A stretch of DNA of 64,000 nucleotides, from assembly GCF_027706745.1 (NCBI RefSeq), contig NZ_JAQFWP010000001.1:62001-126000 (forward strand). Reading direction: 5' to 3'. This DNA comes from Nocardiopsis suaedae (lineage in GTDB: Bacteria; Actinomycetota; Actinomycetes; Streptosporangiales; Streptosporangiaceae). A program made the position numbers and the translations under genes. This document shows, piece by piece, positions 1-9,342 of this stretch (positions are counted from its first letter, which is position 1; each line of letters begins with the position of its first letter). A model generated the notes under the pieces. The model had not been told where the DNA came from. It did no database searches and saw only the letters and a program-made list of their open reading frames with translations.

Positions 1-1339
1 ACCCGCCCGCCATGGCGACGGGGACCAGCGGTGTGGCGGCGGTGTTCGCGGGAACCGCCACCCACCCCAGCTCGGGGGTGAGCAGCACCAGCACGGGGAG
101 GCAGGCGAGCTGGGAGGCGAGGGCGACGGAGGCCGCGTCGGCGGCCCAGCGCGGCACGAGGGGGACGCGGGCGCGCAGGGCGCGGCTCCATCCGGGGGCG
201 AGCACCATGATGCCGCCGGTGGCCAGGACCGACAGGGCGAAGCCGTAGGCGCGGGACAGGTCGGGGTCGAACAGGACCAGCGCCAGGACCGCCGCGGACA
301 GGGCGGCCAGCCCGCTGCGGGTGCGCCCGGTGGCCAGGGCGGCCAGCGCGATCAGCGCCATCAGGGCGGCGCGCAGCACGCTGGGGCGGGGACCGGCGAC
401 CAGGACCATGGCGGCGATCAGGCACGCGGCGGCGGCCGCGGCGGCCCACGGGGGCAGGCGCGCCCACCGGGCAGCGGCGAGGGCGGCACCGGTCAGAACG
501 GCCAGGTGGGTCCCGGAGACCACCATCAGGTGGGTCATGCCGGAGGCGCGGAACTCCTCGCGGACGGCGGCGGGGACGTGCGCGGCGTCCCCGGCCACGA
601 AGGCGGGCAGGAGGGCGTCGGCAGGGGAGGGCAGGTCGGCGCAGGCGGCGTGCAGCCGGGCGCGGACCCGCCCGGCCCAGGCGTGGGCCCCCGGCGGCGG
701 CCGGACCCCGTCGGGCGGACCCCGGACCAGGACGAGCGCCCGGGCGCGGCCGCCGCCGTCGGCGGGGACGACCGTGCCGGACAGGCGGAGGCGCTGCCCG
801 GGGAGGAGGTCCCCCCAGCCGGGGCCGCTGGTGATGAGCACGACCGGGACGCGGGTGGGGAGGCGCCGGGCGCCGGGAGGCGTCACGGAGACCGTCATGG
901 CGGCCGTGATGCGGCGGTCTCCGGCCGGGCGCGACTCGTTCCCGGCGCGGGCTCCGGCCCTGGGGCGCGGGGGTTCGGACAGCCCGACCTCCAGCTCGGC
1001 GACGGCCTCGCGCGCCGCGAGTCCGGCCACGGGCGAGCCCTCAAGGGAGGCGAGCCGTCCCGCGCAGGCGACGGCCGCCGCGGCGCAGCAGGCGAGCAGG
1101 GCGGCGAGCGCGGGCTTCCAGGGGGCGGGCCGACGGAAGGCCTGAAGGACGGCGCCGCCGGTGAGCAGGAGGAGGACCGCGGCGACCCAGGCGGCGGGGA
1201 CGGCGCCCACGCCGATGAGGCACGCGGCCGTCACCCAGGCCCCGACGGCGGGCCCGACGAGCCGCAGGTCGTGGGACCCGGCACCGCCATCGTCGACGGA
1301 ATCGGGAACGTCCGTCCCGAAGAGCACAGACGAGCGCAA
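1..1339 (-). CDS. comEC: ComEC/Rec2 competence DNA channel, N-terminal part (cut by window edge)
   Basis: Inner-membrane channel that carries single-stranded DNA into the cytoplasm during transformation. Reading the minus strand gives an open frame of 446 codons that runs off the left edge. Residues ~25-70 are hydrophobic, ~75-200 form a DUF4131-like soluble domain, and from residue ~260 the Competence domain begins with the family hallmark GMTHLMVVSGTHL (Met268 region), followed by several membrane helices and the stretch LVAGPRPSVLRAALMA. I place the start at a TTG (1337-1339) because GGAGG lies 6 nt upstream; a GTG four codons in (1325-1327) is the alternative. comEA lies upstream on the same strand, but 717 bases separate them, unlike the usual tight comEA-comEC operon. 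The C-terminal metallo-beta-lactamase-like domain would lie outside the window. Confidence 0.9.
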   Translation of the reverse strand, partial: MRSSVLFGTDVPDSVDDGGAGSHDLRLVGPAVGAWVTAACLIGVGAVPAAWVAAVLLLLTGGAVLQAFRRPAPWKPALAALLACCAAAAVACAGRLASLEGSPVAGLAAREAVAELEVGLSEPPRPRAGARAGNESRPAGDRRITAAMTVSVTPPGARRLPTRVPVVLITSGPGWGDLLPGQRLRLSGTVVPADGGGRARALVLVRGPPDGVRPPPGAHAWAGRVRARLHAACADLPSPADALLPAFVAGDAAHVPAAVREEFRASGMTHLMVVSGTHLAVLTGAALAAARWARLPPWAAAAAAACLIAAMVLVAGPRPSVLRAALMALIALAALATGRTRSGLAALSAAVLALVLFDPDLSRAYGFALSVLATGGIMVLAPGWSRALRARVPLVPRWAADAASVALASQLACLPVLVLLTPELGWVAVPANTAATPLVPVAMAGG

Positions 1340-2056
1340 GGGCCACCTCCGGACCGGAGAACCCGTCCGAGGCCGACCGGCCAAGGACGGAGGAGTGGGG
1401 GCATGGGCGGGCGGGAAGGCGGCGGGGTGCTCCGCCCCCGGAGCGCGGTCGAGTGCTGGGCCTCCGGAACGCCGGGGAGAGGGCGGCGACGACAGGAGGC
1501 TGCGGCCCTTTGGGGAGCGCTGTCGGCTGGCAGGCGTGTGCGTGGCCGCCGTGGACGGCGGCGACGGCCGAAGCGGGGCGGTTCCCCGGGTCTGCCTGCC
1601 GTCCGTTGGGCCTCTCGCGGTCCAGGCGGGCGGGCGGCTGGGCTGGTGCCCCGCTCACGGGTCCCGGCCGGGCGGTGGGTCGCCGGAGTACGGGGGAGAG
1701 GACAGGAGCAACGCGGATGGGGCCGGGGCCGGGCGCCCTGACCGGAGGCGCCCGGGGGAGGCACGTCATCCGGACAGCTCGTCCCATCATGCGAGAAACC
1801 CCGCCCCTGAAACCGGGCATATCAGACCACTTCACGCTCGTTGGCCGATCCAGCGCGGCGAACGAACCACCTGAAGGGCGATTGCGTGGCATGAGCACCG
1901 CCCTCGTCGCCCCCGCACCGCCCGACGGCGTTTCCGGGTGGGGCGCCGCCCCTTGTCGTCGCCGCCTTTTCCCCTACGGCGGCCCGCCGCTCGGCCGCGG
2001 CCCGTGAGCGGGGTATCTGCTCTTCCCCCGCCGCTGGACCATTTCTGCCCTGGGGG
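1340..2056. other. 717-base gene-less gap between comEA and comEC
   Basis: No reading frame here resembles a protein. The gap holds one copy of the dispersed repeat family (about 1471-1703) and, at 1786-1850, a less GC-rich stretch containing CATGCGAGAAA, which loosely resembles sequence near 44230 and 44960. The comEC ribosome-binding site sits at its left end. A promoter for comEC could lie here, but I cannot define one. Confidence 0.6.
1471..1703 (+). repeat. Dispersed ~217-bp repeat family, locus A (one unit plus start of the next)
   Basis: This stretch matches, in the same order, the pieces of the tandem repeats at 43.6-44.1 kb and, inverted, 45.1-45.6 kb. Shared pieces are GGCGGCGACGA, GCTGTCGGCTG, GTGTGCGTGG, GGCGGCGACGGC, TTCCCCGGG, CTGCCTGCCGTCCG and a closing CCCCGCT-ACGGG-CCCGGCCG segment. 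All frames through it give only shadow-like Arg/Gly/Pro-rich peptides, so I treat it as noncoding. This copy is more diverged than the other two loci. Confidence 0.7.
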
Positions 2057-3202
2057 TCAAGGGCCGGGGCCGGCCACCTGGACCAGGTCCTTCAGTTCCG
2101 CGTAGCGCTTCTCTCCGATCCCCGAGACCTCCTGGAGCTGCTCCACCGCCTTGAAGCCCCCGTGCTCGGTTCTGAACGCGATGATCCGCTCCGCCAGCAC
2201 CGGCCCCACGCCCGGCAGCGTCTGCAGCTGCTCCTGCGTCGCCGTGTTCAGATCGATGAGCGCCCCCTCCCCGCCTCCAGGCGGAGCGGCCCCGGGTGCG
2301 GGAGGCGGTGGCTGCTCGTACTCCTCGCCGACCAGGATCTGTTCGCCGTCGGCCAGCGGCCGCGCCAGGTTCAGGGTTCCGGTGTCGGCGCCGTCCGCCA
2401 CCCCGCCCGCCTCCTCGATCGCGTCGGCCACGCGGGCCCCGGCAGGAAGGGTCACCAGCCCCGGGTCGTTCACCTCCCCGCCGACGTGCACGGTCACCTC
2501 CCCCTGTGGTGCCGCGCCCTCGGCGCCCGGTGGAGCCGGATCGGCGGAGGACCGCGCCGCCGGGGACGGTTCGGCCGGTGCCGACGCCGCGTCCGCCTGC
2601 AGCCGGGGCGCCGGGTCGCTCGCGGGCGGCCCACCGAGCGTGAACCACGCCGTCGCCGCCACCGCCGCCGCGCAGACGAGCAGCAGCCCGCCGAGCCCGG
2701 CCCGCCCCAACCGGGCGCGTCCGTCCGGCGCGCTCAACTGGAGGCGCTCGGCCAGCAGCTCCGGCAGCGACGGCCGGAGCGACGCCGCAGTCGCCTCGGT
2801 GTACCCGAGCGGCAGGGGTTCCTCGCCGCCTTCGCGCCCCTCACGAGGCGCGGGCGGTCGGTGCCGGGGACGGGAGGGGCCGGGCCCAGGCGCGGGCGGA
2901 TCCGGTGAGGGCGTGTCGGCGTCGAGGGCGTACGGCGGTGCCGGGAGGTCCACTTCGGGGACGGGCTCCTCGGCGGGGCCGGGCGGGGGAGGGCCGTCCG
3001 GCGTGACGGGGGAGGGACCGCGACCGTACTCCACCGGCCGCCCCGGCGGCGCGCCCGGGGCGGCGCCGCCGAGCTCGGTCACCGCGCGGTCCGTGTGCCC
3101 GGCGCCGGGGAGGACGGGCCCGGTACCCGTGGCCGAACGCAGGCGGTCGGCCGACGTGCTGTGCGCTTCGGAGCGGCGGCCTCCGCCGCGGAATGGGGAC
3201 AT
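2057..3202 (-). CDS. comEA: ComEA-type DNA-binding competence protein
   Basis: Membrane-anchored receptor that binds incoming double-stranded DNA outside the cell and hands it to ComEC. The 381-residue product has a long proline-rich cytoplasmic N-terminus (1-165), one membrane segment at ~169-188 (GLLLVCAAAVAATAWFTLG), a linker, an SLBB domain at ~235-292 (VHVGGEVNDPGLVTLPAG), and a C-terminal double helix-hairpin-helix at ~313-377 (IDLNTATQEQLQTLPGVGP ... VSGIGEKRY). This order is typical of actinobacterial ComEA, though the N-terminal extension is long. Start ATG 3202 has GGAG about 13 nt upstream. The conserved partner comEC lies downstream on the same strand. Confidence 0.92.
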   Translation of the reverse strand: MSPFRGGGRRSEAHSTSADRLRSATGTGPVLPGAGHTDRAVTELGGAAPGAPPGRPVEYGRGPSPVTPDGPPPPGPAEEPVPEVDLPAPPYALDADTPSPDPPAPGPGPSRPRHRPPAPREGREGGEEPLPLGYTEATAASLRPSLPELLAERLQLSAPDGRARLGRAGLGGLLLVCAAAVAATAWFTLGGPPASDPAPRLQADAASAPAEPSPAARSSADPAPPGAEGAAPQGEVTVHVGGEVNDPGLVTLPAGARVADAIEEAGGVADGADTGTLNLARPLADGEQILVGEEYEQPPPPAPGAAPPGGGEGALIDLNTATQEQLQTLPGVGPVLAERIIAFRTEHGGFKAVEQLQEVSGIGEKRYAELKDLVQVAGPGP

Positions 3203-3297
3203 GGGGCCAGCCTGCTCCGCATCCGCGCCGAACGGCGGCCCGACCGGCGCGCTGTGGACAACCGGCGGGGACGCCCCCGTCGCGCCAGGAGGCCCCC

Positions 3298-3359
3298 GAT
3301 GATCTCGACGACAGTGCTGTCAAGTACGCCGGAATGGCAGCACTCTTGTCGAGATCATC
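3298..3359. repeat. 62-bp hairpin element, copy 1
   Basis: Perfect 12-bp arms GATGATCTCGAC / GTCGAGATCATC enclose a 3/3 internal loop and an inner stem AGTGCTG / CAGCACT (10 bp with the adjoining pairs). Copy 2 at 45012-45073 has the same length and arms. The loop halves show that the two copies lie in opposite orientation (ACGCCGGAATGG here, CATTCCGGCG there). It begins 14 bases past the stop of the phosphotransferase gene, so it may act as that gene's terminator, yet its recurrence in a repeat-rich gap argues for a mobile or repetitive palindrome. Confidence 0.85.
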
Positions 3360-3373
3360 GCGAAGGGGGCCGC

Positions 3374-4390
3374 TCAGGCGTCGCGGAACGGGACGCCCAG
3401 TTCACCGGTGGCCAGGGTCCTCAGCCAGGCCGCCATGCTCGCGTCGCGGGCGCGTTCCACCTGCGGGCGCAGCTCGGGGAACACCCGCCCCCACGCCATC
3501 GCCCTGGACACCGGCCCCAGCCGCAGTGCCGTCTGCGCCTCCTCGCGCAGCTCTGCCATCGACCCCCGGTCGCTCCACGGCTCCAGATAGGCGTCGCGCA
3601 GCCGCGCCAGCTCGGCCGGGGTCGCACCGTACTCGGCGGCCGCGAACCGCAGCGGCACCAGCAGGCTGGTGAACGGGTGCGCCACCGACGCGTCCCCCCA
3701 GTCCGTGAACCGGTACCCGCCCTCCAGCAGGAACACGTTGCCCATGTTCAGGTCGGAGTGGTCCAGCGTCAGCGGCACCGGCGACGCCGCGAGCCGCGCC
3801 CGCAACCGCTCGAACTCCGGGCGGAACGCCTCGACTCCCTCGCGGTCCCGCCCCAGGTGCGCGGACACGCCGCGGTCGGCCAGCAGTTCGTTCAGCAGCG
3901 CCCCCAGCCGCCGCGGCCGCAGGTCGGGCACGCCCAGGGCGAGCATGTCCCGCACCCGCGGCGCCAGCACCCGCTGCAGCTGGGCGTAGGCCCGCAGCAC
4001 CGACTCCCACAGCCCCAGGTCGCGCGGGCGCCCCAGCAGGTCGACCAGCGGAGGCCCGCCGTCGGGCAGCAGCGCCCATCCGCGCTTGGCGTCCACCGCG
4101 ACGGGGGTGAGCACCCGCCCCGGCGCCCACGCGTGCAGCGCCCCGGCCAGCGCGGCCTCGAAGTCGGCGCCCGGCGCCCCCGCCTTGAACCAGACGGTGC
4201 CCAGCGAGGTCGCGAAGCGGGCCGTGGTCGACCAGGGCCGCACCCGCACCCGCGGGGGCACCGGCAGCAGGCTCCCGCCGCGCTCGGCGATCCGGCCCTC
4301 GACCCACGCGGTCACCTCGCCCCGCGGCCCCGGGTCCTCCCAGAGGGAGAGCCGGAGCGCGGCGTAGTCGACATCGTCCACGACGACCAC
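3374..4390 (-). CDS. Aminoglycoside phosphotransferase-fold (APH/choline kinase family) protein
   Basis: The 338-residue product carries the APH kinase signature: the catalytic loop LTLDHSDLNMGNVF (His-x-Asp ... Asn, residues ~210-223) and, 12 residues on, FTDWGDAS, whose Asp would bind Mg-ATP. The N-terminal half has KRGWALLPDGGPPL, a typical hinge region. Such proteins transfer phosphate to small molecules; the substrate cannot be read from sequence, and resistance to an aminoglycoside should not be assumed. The start used is GTG 4390 without a clear Shine-Dalgarno; a second GTG lies three codons in. It lies between rpsT and comEA, all on the minus strand. Confidence 0.75.
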   Translation of the reverse strand: MVVVDDVDYAALRLSLWEDPGPRGEVTAWVEGRIAERGGSLLPVPPRVRVRPWSTTARFATSLGTVWFKAGAPGADFEAALAGALHAWAPGRVLTPVAVDAKRGWALLPDGGPPLVDLLGRPRDLGLWESVLRAYAQLQRVLAPRVRDMLALGVPDLRPRRLGALLNELLADRGVSAHLGRDREGVEAFRPEFERLRARLAASPVPLTLDHSDLNMGNVFLLEGGYRFTDWGDASVAHPFTSLLVPLRFAAAEYGATPAELARLRDAYLEPWSDRGSMAELREEAQTALRLGPVSRAMAWGRVFPELRPQVERARDASMAAWLRTLATGELGVPFRDA

Positions 4391-4441
4391 GCTAGATCAG
4401 GAGCCGCCCCGCGTCCCGGGTCCGGGCGGAGACATGGGAAA

Positions 4442-4472
4442 GCGGGCCGCCCCCGTGTCGGGGACGGCCCGC
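4442..4472 (-). terminator. Hairpin terminator downstream of rpsT
   Basis: GCGGGCCG / CGGCCCGC with an inner CCCC / GGGG pairing and a GTGT loop lies 30 bases past the rpsT stop. It has no T-tract, as is common in high-GC actinomycetes. Confidence 0.6.
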
Positions 4473-4501
4473 GCACGCCCGGTACGGGCCGGGCGCCCTG
4501 C

Positions 4502-4768
4502 CTACTTCTGGAGCTGCTCCAGGCGCTTGGCGATGGCGCTCTTGCGGTTCGCGGCCTGGTTCTTGTGGATGATGCCCTTGCTGGTCGCCTTGTCCAGCTG
4601 GCGGGCGGCGGCGCGCTGCAGGACGACGGCCTGCTCCGCGTTCCCGGCCTCGGCCGCCTCACGGAACCGGCGGATGGCCGTCTTCAGGGACGACTTGACC
4701 GCTCGGTTGCGCAGACGAGCCTTCTCGTTCTGCCGGATGCGCTTCTTCTGCGACTTGATGTTCGCCAT
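4502..4768 (-). CDS. rpsT: 30S ribosomal protein S20
   Basis: Primary 16S rRNA-binding protein of the small subunit. The 88-residue product begins [21 protein letters not shown] and ends AKRLEQLQK, a standard length and sequence for S20. The frame is open further upstream, but ATG 4768 is chosen because the family starts there. GGAG lies 13 nt before it, a rather long spacing. About 280 bases upstream are free of genes and should hold its promoter. rpsT close to lepA and the competence genes is a common actinobacterial arrangement. Confidence 0.97.
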   Translation of the reverse strand: MANIKSQKKRIRQNEKARLRNRAVKSSLKTAIRRFREAAEAGNAEQAVVLQRAAARQLDKATSKGIIHKNQAANRKSAIAKRLEQLQK

Positions 4769-5025
4769 GCGAAAACGTGCTCCAGTGAAATTTCGGGTGG
4801 TGGGATCCTGGCGCGCGGCCCCTACCGCGGGCAGCCGTTCCGCGGTGGGCCGGGCGTGGACCGGCACCGGGTGTATGAGACCGAAGGGCTCAATCGAACG
4901 TGGAACGTCCGAGACACGGACTTCCATTATGCATCCGCAGGGGGAGTGCTTCCGCCGTGCCGGGCAAGGGACACGTCACGGAGACACGTCGCTGGGACCG
5001 TCACAGCGCAGCGGTGCCCGGCCGC

Positions 5026-6051
5026 TCAGCCGGACGGCTCCACCCACTCGGACACGTAAGCGTCCCACTCCTCGTCCGAGGCCGTGTCGAGCAGGTACAG
5101 CGCCACACCGGCGTCCCTGTCGCGCATCCGCGGCGCCCCCGCCTTGGTCATGCCGATCCGCACGGCCTCCAGCGCCGTGGCGGCGTCCTCGCTCCCGCTC
5201 TCAGGGCCCCACTCCTCGCCCTCATAGGCCGGAATGCCGAAGCGCACCGCCGTGTCCTCGACCCTCTCCTCGTCCAGGGCCTCAGCGGCCTCCTCGACCT
5301 GGCGCACCATGTACCCGCCGTACATCGACCCGACGGGCATCCCCGAGCCGTGACCCGGTATGACGACCACGTCAGCGCGCTCGGCGACGCGCCGCAGGTA
5401 CCCCTTGGACCAGTACCGCTCGCCCCTGTCGATCGCGAAGTAGGGCACCCGCAGCCCCGGTACCAGCTCCACCGGGAGCGCCTGCACCGACAGCACCGCG
5501 TCGTCCCCGATCTCCTCCCGGACCGACTCCAGGAGCACCGGGTAGGAGGGGTCGTTCACCGACACCGGCGCCACGTCCAGGTGGACGCCCGCGAACCCGG
5601 CCCCGGCCATGCTCCCCGCGGCGGCCGAAAGCTCCTCCCGCCCCTCCTCGTCGAAGCGGTCCTCCACCAGGGACGACCCGTCCGCCCGGTGCCGCAGCCA
5701 CGCCAGCACCCGCACGTCGGGCAGCTCCTCTGCGGCCCATGCCAGGAAGTCCGCCGCCTCCTCGGACCCGCCTGCGCCCTCGACCGTGCCGTCCGCGCCG
5801 ATCGTCCCGGCGAGCACGTACAGCTCGCCGATGCCCGCCCGCTCCACGCGGGCCTTGAGCGTGTCCCGGTCGCCCGCCCCGCGCTCCCCGGTCAGCCATT
5901 CCCCGGACAGCCAGGCGGCGTCCCCGCCGGCGCCCGCCGCCCAGTCGGCCTTGTCGCCGGAGAACCGCATGCCCAGCAGTGCCCCGGCCGCCACGACGAC
6001 GACCAGCAGCGCGGCCACACCCGCCGCGACGCGCTTCAGCAGCCACTTCAC
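5026..6051 (-). CDS. Membrane-anchored hypothetical protein with a TIM-barrel hydrolase look
   Basis: I do not recognise the exact family. The 341-residue product starts VKWLLKRVAAGVAALLVVVVAAGALLG, an uncleaved signal anchor, so the rest lies outside the membrane. The body alternates strands and helices as in glycoside-hydrolase-like barrels: RVLAWLRHRADGS, GFAGVHLDVAPV and VLSVQALPVELVPGLRVPYF resemble GH18-type or polysaccharide-hydrolase barrels, but no DxxDxDxE catalytic motif is present. Start GTG 6051 has GGGAG 7 nt upstream; ATG 6081 is the alternative. It is divergent from lepA with ~210 bases between. Function unassigned. Confidence 0.6.
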   Translation of the reverse strand: MKWLLKRVAAGVAALLVVVVAAGALLGMRFSGDKADWAAGAGGDAAWLSGEWLTGERGAGDRDTLKARVERAGIGELYVLAGTIGADGTVEGAGGSEEAADFLAWAAEELPDVRVLAWLRHRADGSSLVEDRFDEEGREELSAAAGSMAGAGFAGVHLDVAPVSVNDPSYPVLLESVREEIGDDAVLSVQALPVELVPGLRVPYFAIDRGERYWSKGYLRRVAERADVVVIPGHGSGMPVGSMYGGYMVRQVEEAAEALDEERVEDTAVRFGIPAYEGEEWGPESGSEDAATALEAVRIGMTKAGAPRMRDRDAGVALYLLDTASDEEWDAYVSEWVEPSG

Positions 6052-6263
6052 CGCATGTCTCCCGTTCTCCCGCCGTCGCATAGCCTGTGACCCGTACGCC
6101 CGGGGACACGGCCCGCCCGTACCGCCCGGAGGCCCACCGCGGCCCCGGCCGCCGGTGGACATGGGACCATGGAGGGCGGTACCCGCGCAGCACGGCCGCT
6201 CACGCGCCCGCGCGCGCACCCCTGCGTACCGATACGACCGACGACGAAGGTGAACGGAGCACG

Positions 6264-8105
6264 GTGGCACAGCCGAAACGGACCGATCCCGCGCTGATCC
6301 GCAACTTCTGCATCATCGCGCACATCGACCATGGCAAGTCGACGCTGGCCGACCGCATGCTCCAGTTGTCCGGCATCGTCGAGGACCGCCAGATGCGCGC
6401 CCAGTACCTGGACCGCATGGACATCGAGCGCGAGCGCGGCATCACCATCAAGTCGCAGGCCGTGCGCCTGCCCTTCACCGCGCTCGACGACACCACCTAT
6501 GTGCTGAACCTGATCGACACCCCCGGGCACGTCGACTTCAGCTACGAGGTCTCCCGTTCGCTCGCGGCCTGCGAGGGCGCCATCCTGCTGGTCGACGCCG
6601 CGCAGGGGATCGAGGCGCAGACCCTGGCCAACCTGTACATGGCCCTGGAGAACGACCTCGCGATCATCCCGGTCCTGAACAAGATCGACCTCCCGGCCGC
6701 CCAGCCGGAGAAGTACGCCGAAGAGCTGGCAGGGATCATCGGCTGTGAGCCCTCCGACGTGCTCAAGGTCAGCGCCAAGACCGGCGAGGGCGTCGAGGAG
6801 CTCCTCAACGAGCTGGTGCGCCAGGTCCCCGCTCCGGTGGGCGAGGCCGACGCCCCCGCGCGCGCGATGATCTTCGACTCGGTCTACGACACCTACCGCG
6901 GCGTGGTCACCTACGTGCGGGTCGTGGACGGGGCGCTGAGCACCCGCGAGCGCATCGAGATGATGTCCACCGGCGCCACGCACGAGATGCTGGAGGTCGG
7001 CGTCATCTCCCCCGAGCCCACCAAGGTCTCCGGCCTGGGCGTGGGCGAGGTCGGCTACATCATCACCGGCGTGAAGGACGTCCGCCAGTCCAAGGTCGGT
7101 GACACCATCACCTCGGCCGCCAAGGGCGCGACCGAGATGCTCCCCGGCTACCAGGACGCCAAGCCGATGGTGTTCTCGGGGCTCTACCCCATCGAGGGCA
7201 CCGACTACCCGGTGCTGCGCGACGCCCTGGAGAAGCTTCAGCTCAACGACGCCGCGCTGACCTTCGAGCCGGAGACCTCGGCCGCGCTCGGCTTCGGGTT
7301 CCGCTGCGGGTTCCTGGGGCTGCTGCACCTGGAGATCACCCGCGCGCGCTTGGAGCGCGAGTTCGACCTGGCGCTCATCTCCACCGCGCCCAACGTCGTC
7401 TACCAGGTGATCATGGAGGACGGCACCGAGCACACGGTGACCAACCCCAGCGAGTTCCCCGAAGGCAAGATCGACCAGGTCTTCGAGCCCGTCGTCAAGG
7501 CGACCCTGCTCTCGCCGTCCGACTACGTGGGCGCGATCATGGAGCTGTGCCAGGGGCGGCGCGGCACCCTGCTCGGGATGGACTACCTGTCCGAGGACCG
7601 GGTGGAGATGCGCTACACCCTGCCCCTGGCCGAGATCGTCTTCGACTTCTTCGACCAGCTCAAGTCGCGCACCAAGGGGTACGCCTCGCTGGACTACGAC
7701 ACCTCCGGCGAGCAGGCCTCCGACCTGGTCAAGGTCGACATCCTGCTGCAGGGCGAGGCGGTCGACGCCTTCTCGGCGATCGTGCACCGCGACCACGCCT
7801 ACACCTACGGCACCGAGATGACCAAGAAGCTGCGCGAGCTGATCCCGCGGCAGCAGTACGAGGTTCCGGTGCAGGCGGCCATCGGCTCCCGGGTCATCGC
7901 CCGCGAGAACATCCGCGCGATCCGCAAGGACGTGCTCTCCAAGTGCTACGGCGGCGACATCAGCCGTAAGCGCAAGCTGCTGGAGAAGCAGAAGGAGGGC
8001 AAGAAGCGCATGAAGATGGTGGGCCGTGTCGAGGTCCCCCAGGAGGCGTTCATCTCCGCGCTGTCCACGGGCTCGGAGCCCAAGGAGGACGCGAAGAAGA
8101 AGTAG
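6264..8105 (+). CDS. lepA: Elongation factor 4 (LepA) GTPase
   Basis: Ribosome-bound translational GTPase that back-translocates or remodels stalled ribosomes. The 613-residue product has the G1 motif AHIDHGKST near the N-terminus, switch [10 protein letters not shown]3 DTPGHVDF, G4 NKIDLP, then the EF-G-like domains and the LepA-specific C-terminus ending with a Lys-rich tail ([21 protein letters not shown]). The frame is open about 60 codons upstream, but GTG 6264 is chosen: GGAG lies 4 nt before it and the protein then has normal family length. Confidence 0.97.
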   Translation: MAQPKRTDPALIRNFCIIAHIDHGKSTLADRMLQLSGIVEDRQMRAQYLDRMDIERERGITIKSQAVRLPFTALDDTTYVLNLIDTPGHVDFSYEVSRSLAACEGAILLVDAAQGIEAQTLANLYMALENDLAIIPVLNKIDLPAAQPEKYAEELAGIIGCEPSDVLKVSAKTGEGVEELLNELVRQVPAPVGEADAPARAMIFDSVYDTYRGVVTYVRVVDGALSTRERIEMMSTGATHEMLEVGVISPEPTKVSGLGVGEVGYIITGVKDVRQSKVGDTITSAAKGATEMLPGYQDAKPMVFSGLYPIEGTDYPVLRDALEKLQLNDAALTFEPETSAALGFGFRCGFLGLLHLEITRARLEREFDLALISTAPNVVYQVIMEDGTEHTVTNPSEFPEGKIDQVFEPVVKATLLSPSDYVGAIMELCQGRRGTLLGMDYLSEDRVEMRYTLPLAEIVFDFFDQLKSRTKGYASLDYDTSGEQASDLVKVDILLQGEAVDAFSAIVHRDHAYTYGTEMTKKLRELIPRQQYEVPVQAAIGSRVIARENIRAIRKDVLSKCYGGDISRKRKLLEKQKEGKKRMKMVGRVEVPQEAFISALSTGSEPKEDAKKK

Positions 8106-8137
8106 GCCGCGCCCCGCACCCCCGGGGCGAAGGTCCG

Positions 8138-8170
8138 ACGGCCGCCCGCGCGCGCTGCGCGGGCGGCCGT
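8138..8170. terminator. Bidirectional terminator between lepA and the lacI-family gene
   Basis: A perfect 14-bp stem ACGGCCGCCCGCGC / GCGCGGGCGGCCGT with a 5-base loop lies 32 bases past lepA and 5 bases past the stop of the convergent regulator, so it can serve both. Confidence 0.8.
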
Positions 8171-8175
8171 TCGCG

Positions 8176-9231
8176 TCAGGCGCCGGCGCCGGGGCCGGCG
8201 GCGGCCGCCGCCGCAGGGGTGGGGCCGGCGTTCGGGGGCACCGCGGTCGAGGCGCGCACGACCAGTTCGGGGTCGAACAGGTACTCGTCGTGCGAGACGG
8301 TGTGCCCGTTGATGGCGTCGGTCAGGCTGCGCACCGAGGCGTGCGCCATGGCCTTGACGGGCTGGCGCACCGTGGTCAGCGGCGGGTCGGTGAAGGCGAT
8401 GAGCTGGGAGTCGTCGAAGCCGACCGCGGAGAAGTCCCGCGGGACCGACAGCCCGCGCTGGCGGGCCGCGCGGATCGCCCCCAGGGCCATCAGGTCCGAC
8501 CCGCAGACCAGGGCGGTCGCCCCTTCGCGCAGCAGCCGCACGGCCGCCGCGTACCCGCCCTCGACGCCGTACTGGGCCAGAGTCACCAGGTGCTCGGGGT
8601 CGAGTCCGTGCCGCAGCATGGCCGCGCGGTAGCCCTGCCTGCGCCGCTGCACCGGGACGAAGCGCTCGGGGCCGCTGGCGAAGCCGATGCGGGTGTGGCC
8701 GAGGGTGGCCAGGTGGTCGACGGCCAGCCGGGCGGCCTCGTGCTCGTCGCACGAGACGAACGCCGCGGGGACGTCCTCGGCGTACCCGTTGACCAGCACG
8801 ATCGGCAGTCCCTGGGAGGTCAGGCGCCGGTAGCGGTCGTGGTCGGCGGTGGTGTCGGCGTGCAGCCCGGACACGAAGATGATGCCGGCGACGTTGCGCT
8901 CCAGCAGCATCTCGACATACTCGTCCTCGGTGTTGCCGCCGGGGGTCTGGGTACCGAGCACGGGTGTGTACCCGTGCTGGCCGAGTACCTTCTCGACCTC
9001 TTGGGCGAACATCGGGAAGACCGGGTTGTCCAGCTCGGGCACGACCATGCCGACCAGCCCGGCCGACCGCTTGCGCAGCCGTGCGGGGCGCTCGTAGCCC
9101 AGCACGTCCAACGCGGTCAGCACCGCCCGCCGGGTCTCGGCTCCCACCCCCGGCTTGTCGTTGAGCACGCGGGACACGGTCGCCTCGCTGACGCCCGCGT
9201 GCCGGGCGATGTCGGTCAGTCGTGGAGCCAT
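8176..9231 (-). CDS. LacI-family repressor of the maltose/alpha-glucoside genes (MalR-like)
   Basis: The 351-residue product has a LacI helix-turn-helix (RLTDIARHAGVSEATVSRVLND), hinge helix (GYERPARLRKRSAG), and a periplasmic-binding-fold effector domain (LVGMVVPELDNPVFPMFAQEVE ... IGFASGPERFVPVQRRRQGYRAAM ... VGFDDSQLIAFTDPPLTTVRQP). It is divergent from the alpha-glucosidase and close to malEFG, so it most likely represses both in the absence of a maltodextrin. Start is uncertain: ATG 9231 (MAPRLTDIA) is typical, GTG 9240 three codons earlier is possible; neither has a clear Shine-Dalgarno. The tail is an Ala/Pro/Gly-rich extension. Confidence 0.9.
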   Translation of the reverse strand: MAPRLTDIARHAGVSEATVSRVLNDKPGVGAETRRAVLTALDVLGYERPARLRKRSAGLVGMVVPELDNPVFPMFAQEVEKVLGQHGYTPVLGTQTPGGNTEDEYVEMLLERNVAGIIFVSGLHADTTADHDRYRRLTSQGLPIVLVNGYAEDVPAAFVSCDEHEAARLAVDHLATLGHTRIGFASGPERFVPVQRRRQGYRAAMLRHGLDPEHLVTLAQYGVEGGYAAAVRLLREGATALVCGSDLMALGAIRAARQRGLSVPRDFSAVGFDDSQLIAFTDPPLTTVRQPVKAMAHASVRSLTDAINGHTVSHDEYLFDPELVVRASTAVPPNAGPTPAAAAAAGPGAGA

Positions 9232-9285
9232 GGGCAGCACTCTAATGCAGAATTCTCGGCAATCCTCCGCAAGATTTGGGTAAGA

Positions 9286-9301
9286 TTGCGCAAGCTCTTG
9301 C
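9286..9301. promoter_or_regulatory. Likely operator of the LacI-family regulator at the divergent promoter
   Basis: GCAAG-CT-CTTGC is an inverted repeat (9290-9301) overlapping the palindrome TTGCGCAA (9286-9293). The same half-sites recur before malE. LacI-family maltose regulators of actinomycetes bind CTTGCA-type sites, and the position between the divergent genes fits control of both. Confidence 0.65.
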
Positions 9302-9342
9302 AGAGCTCAGGAACATCCGGGTGATCGTGGAGGTACCCCCGC

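Noticed and set aside
3374-4390. An aminoglycoside resistance gene
   Set aside because: The kinase fold is clear but the substrate residues are not diagnostic, and the gene sits among housekeeping genes.
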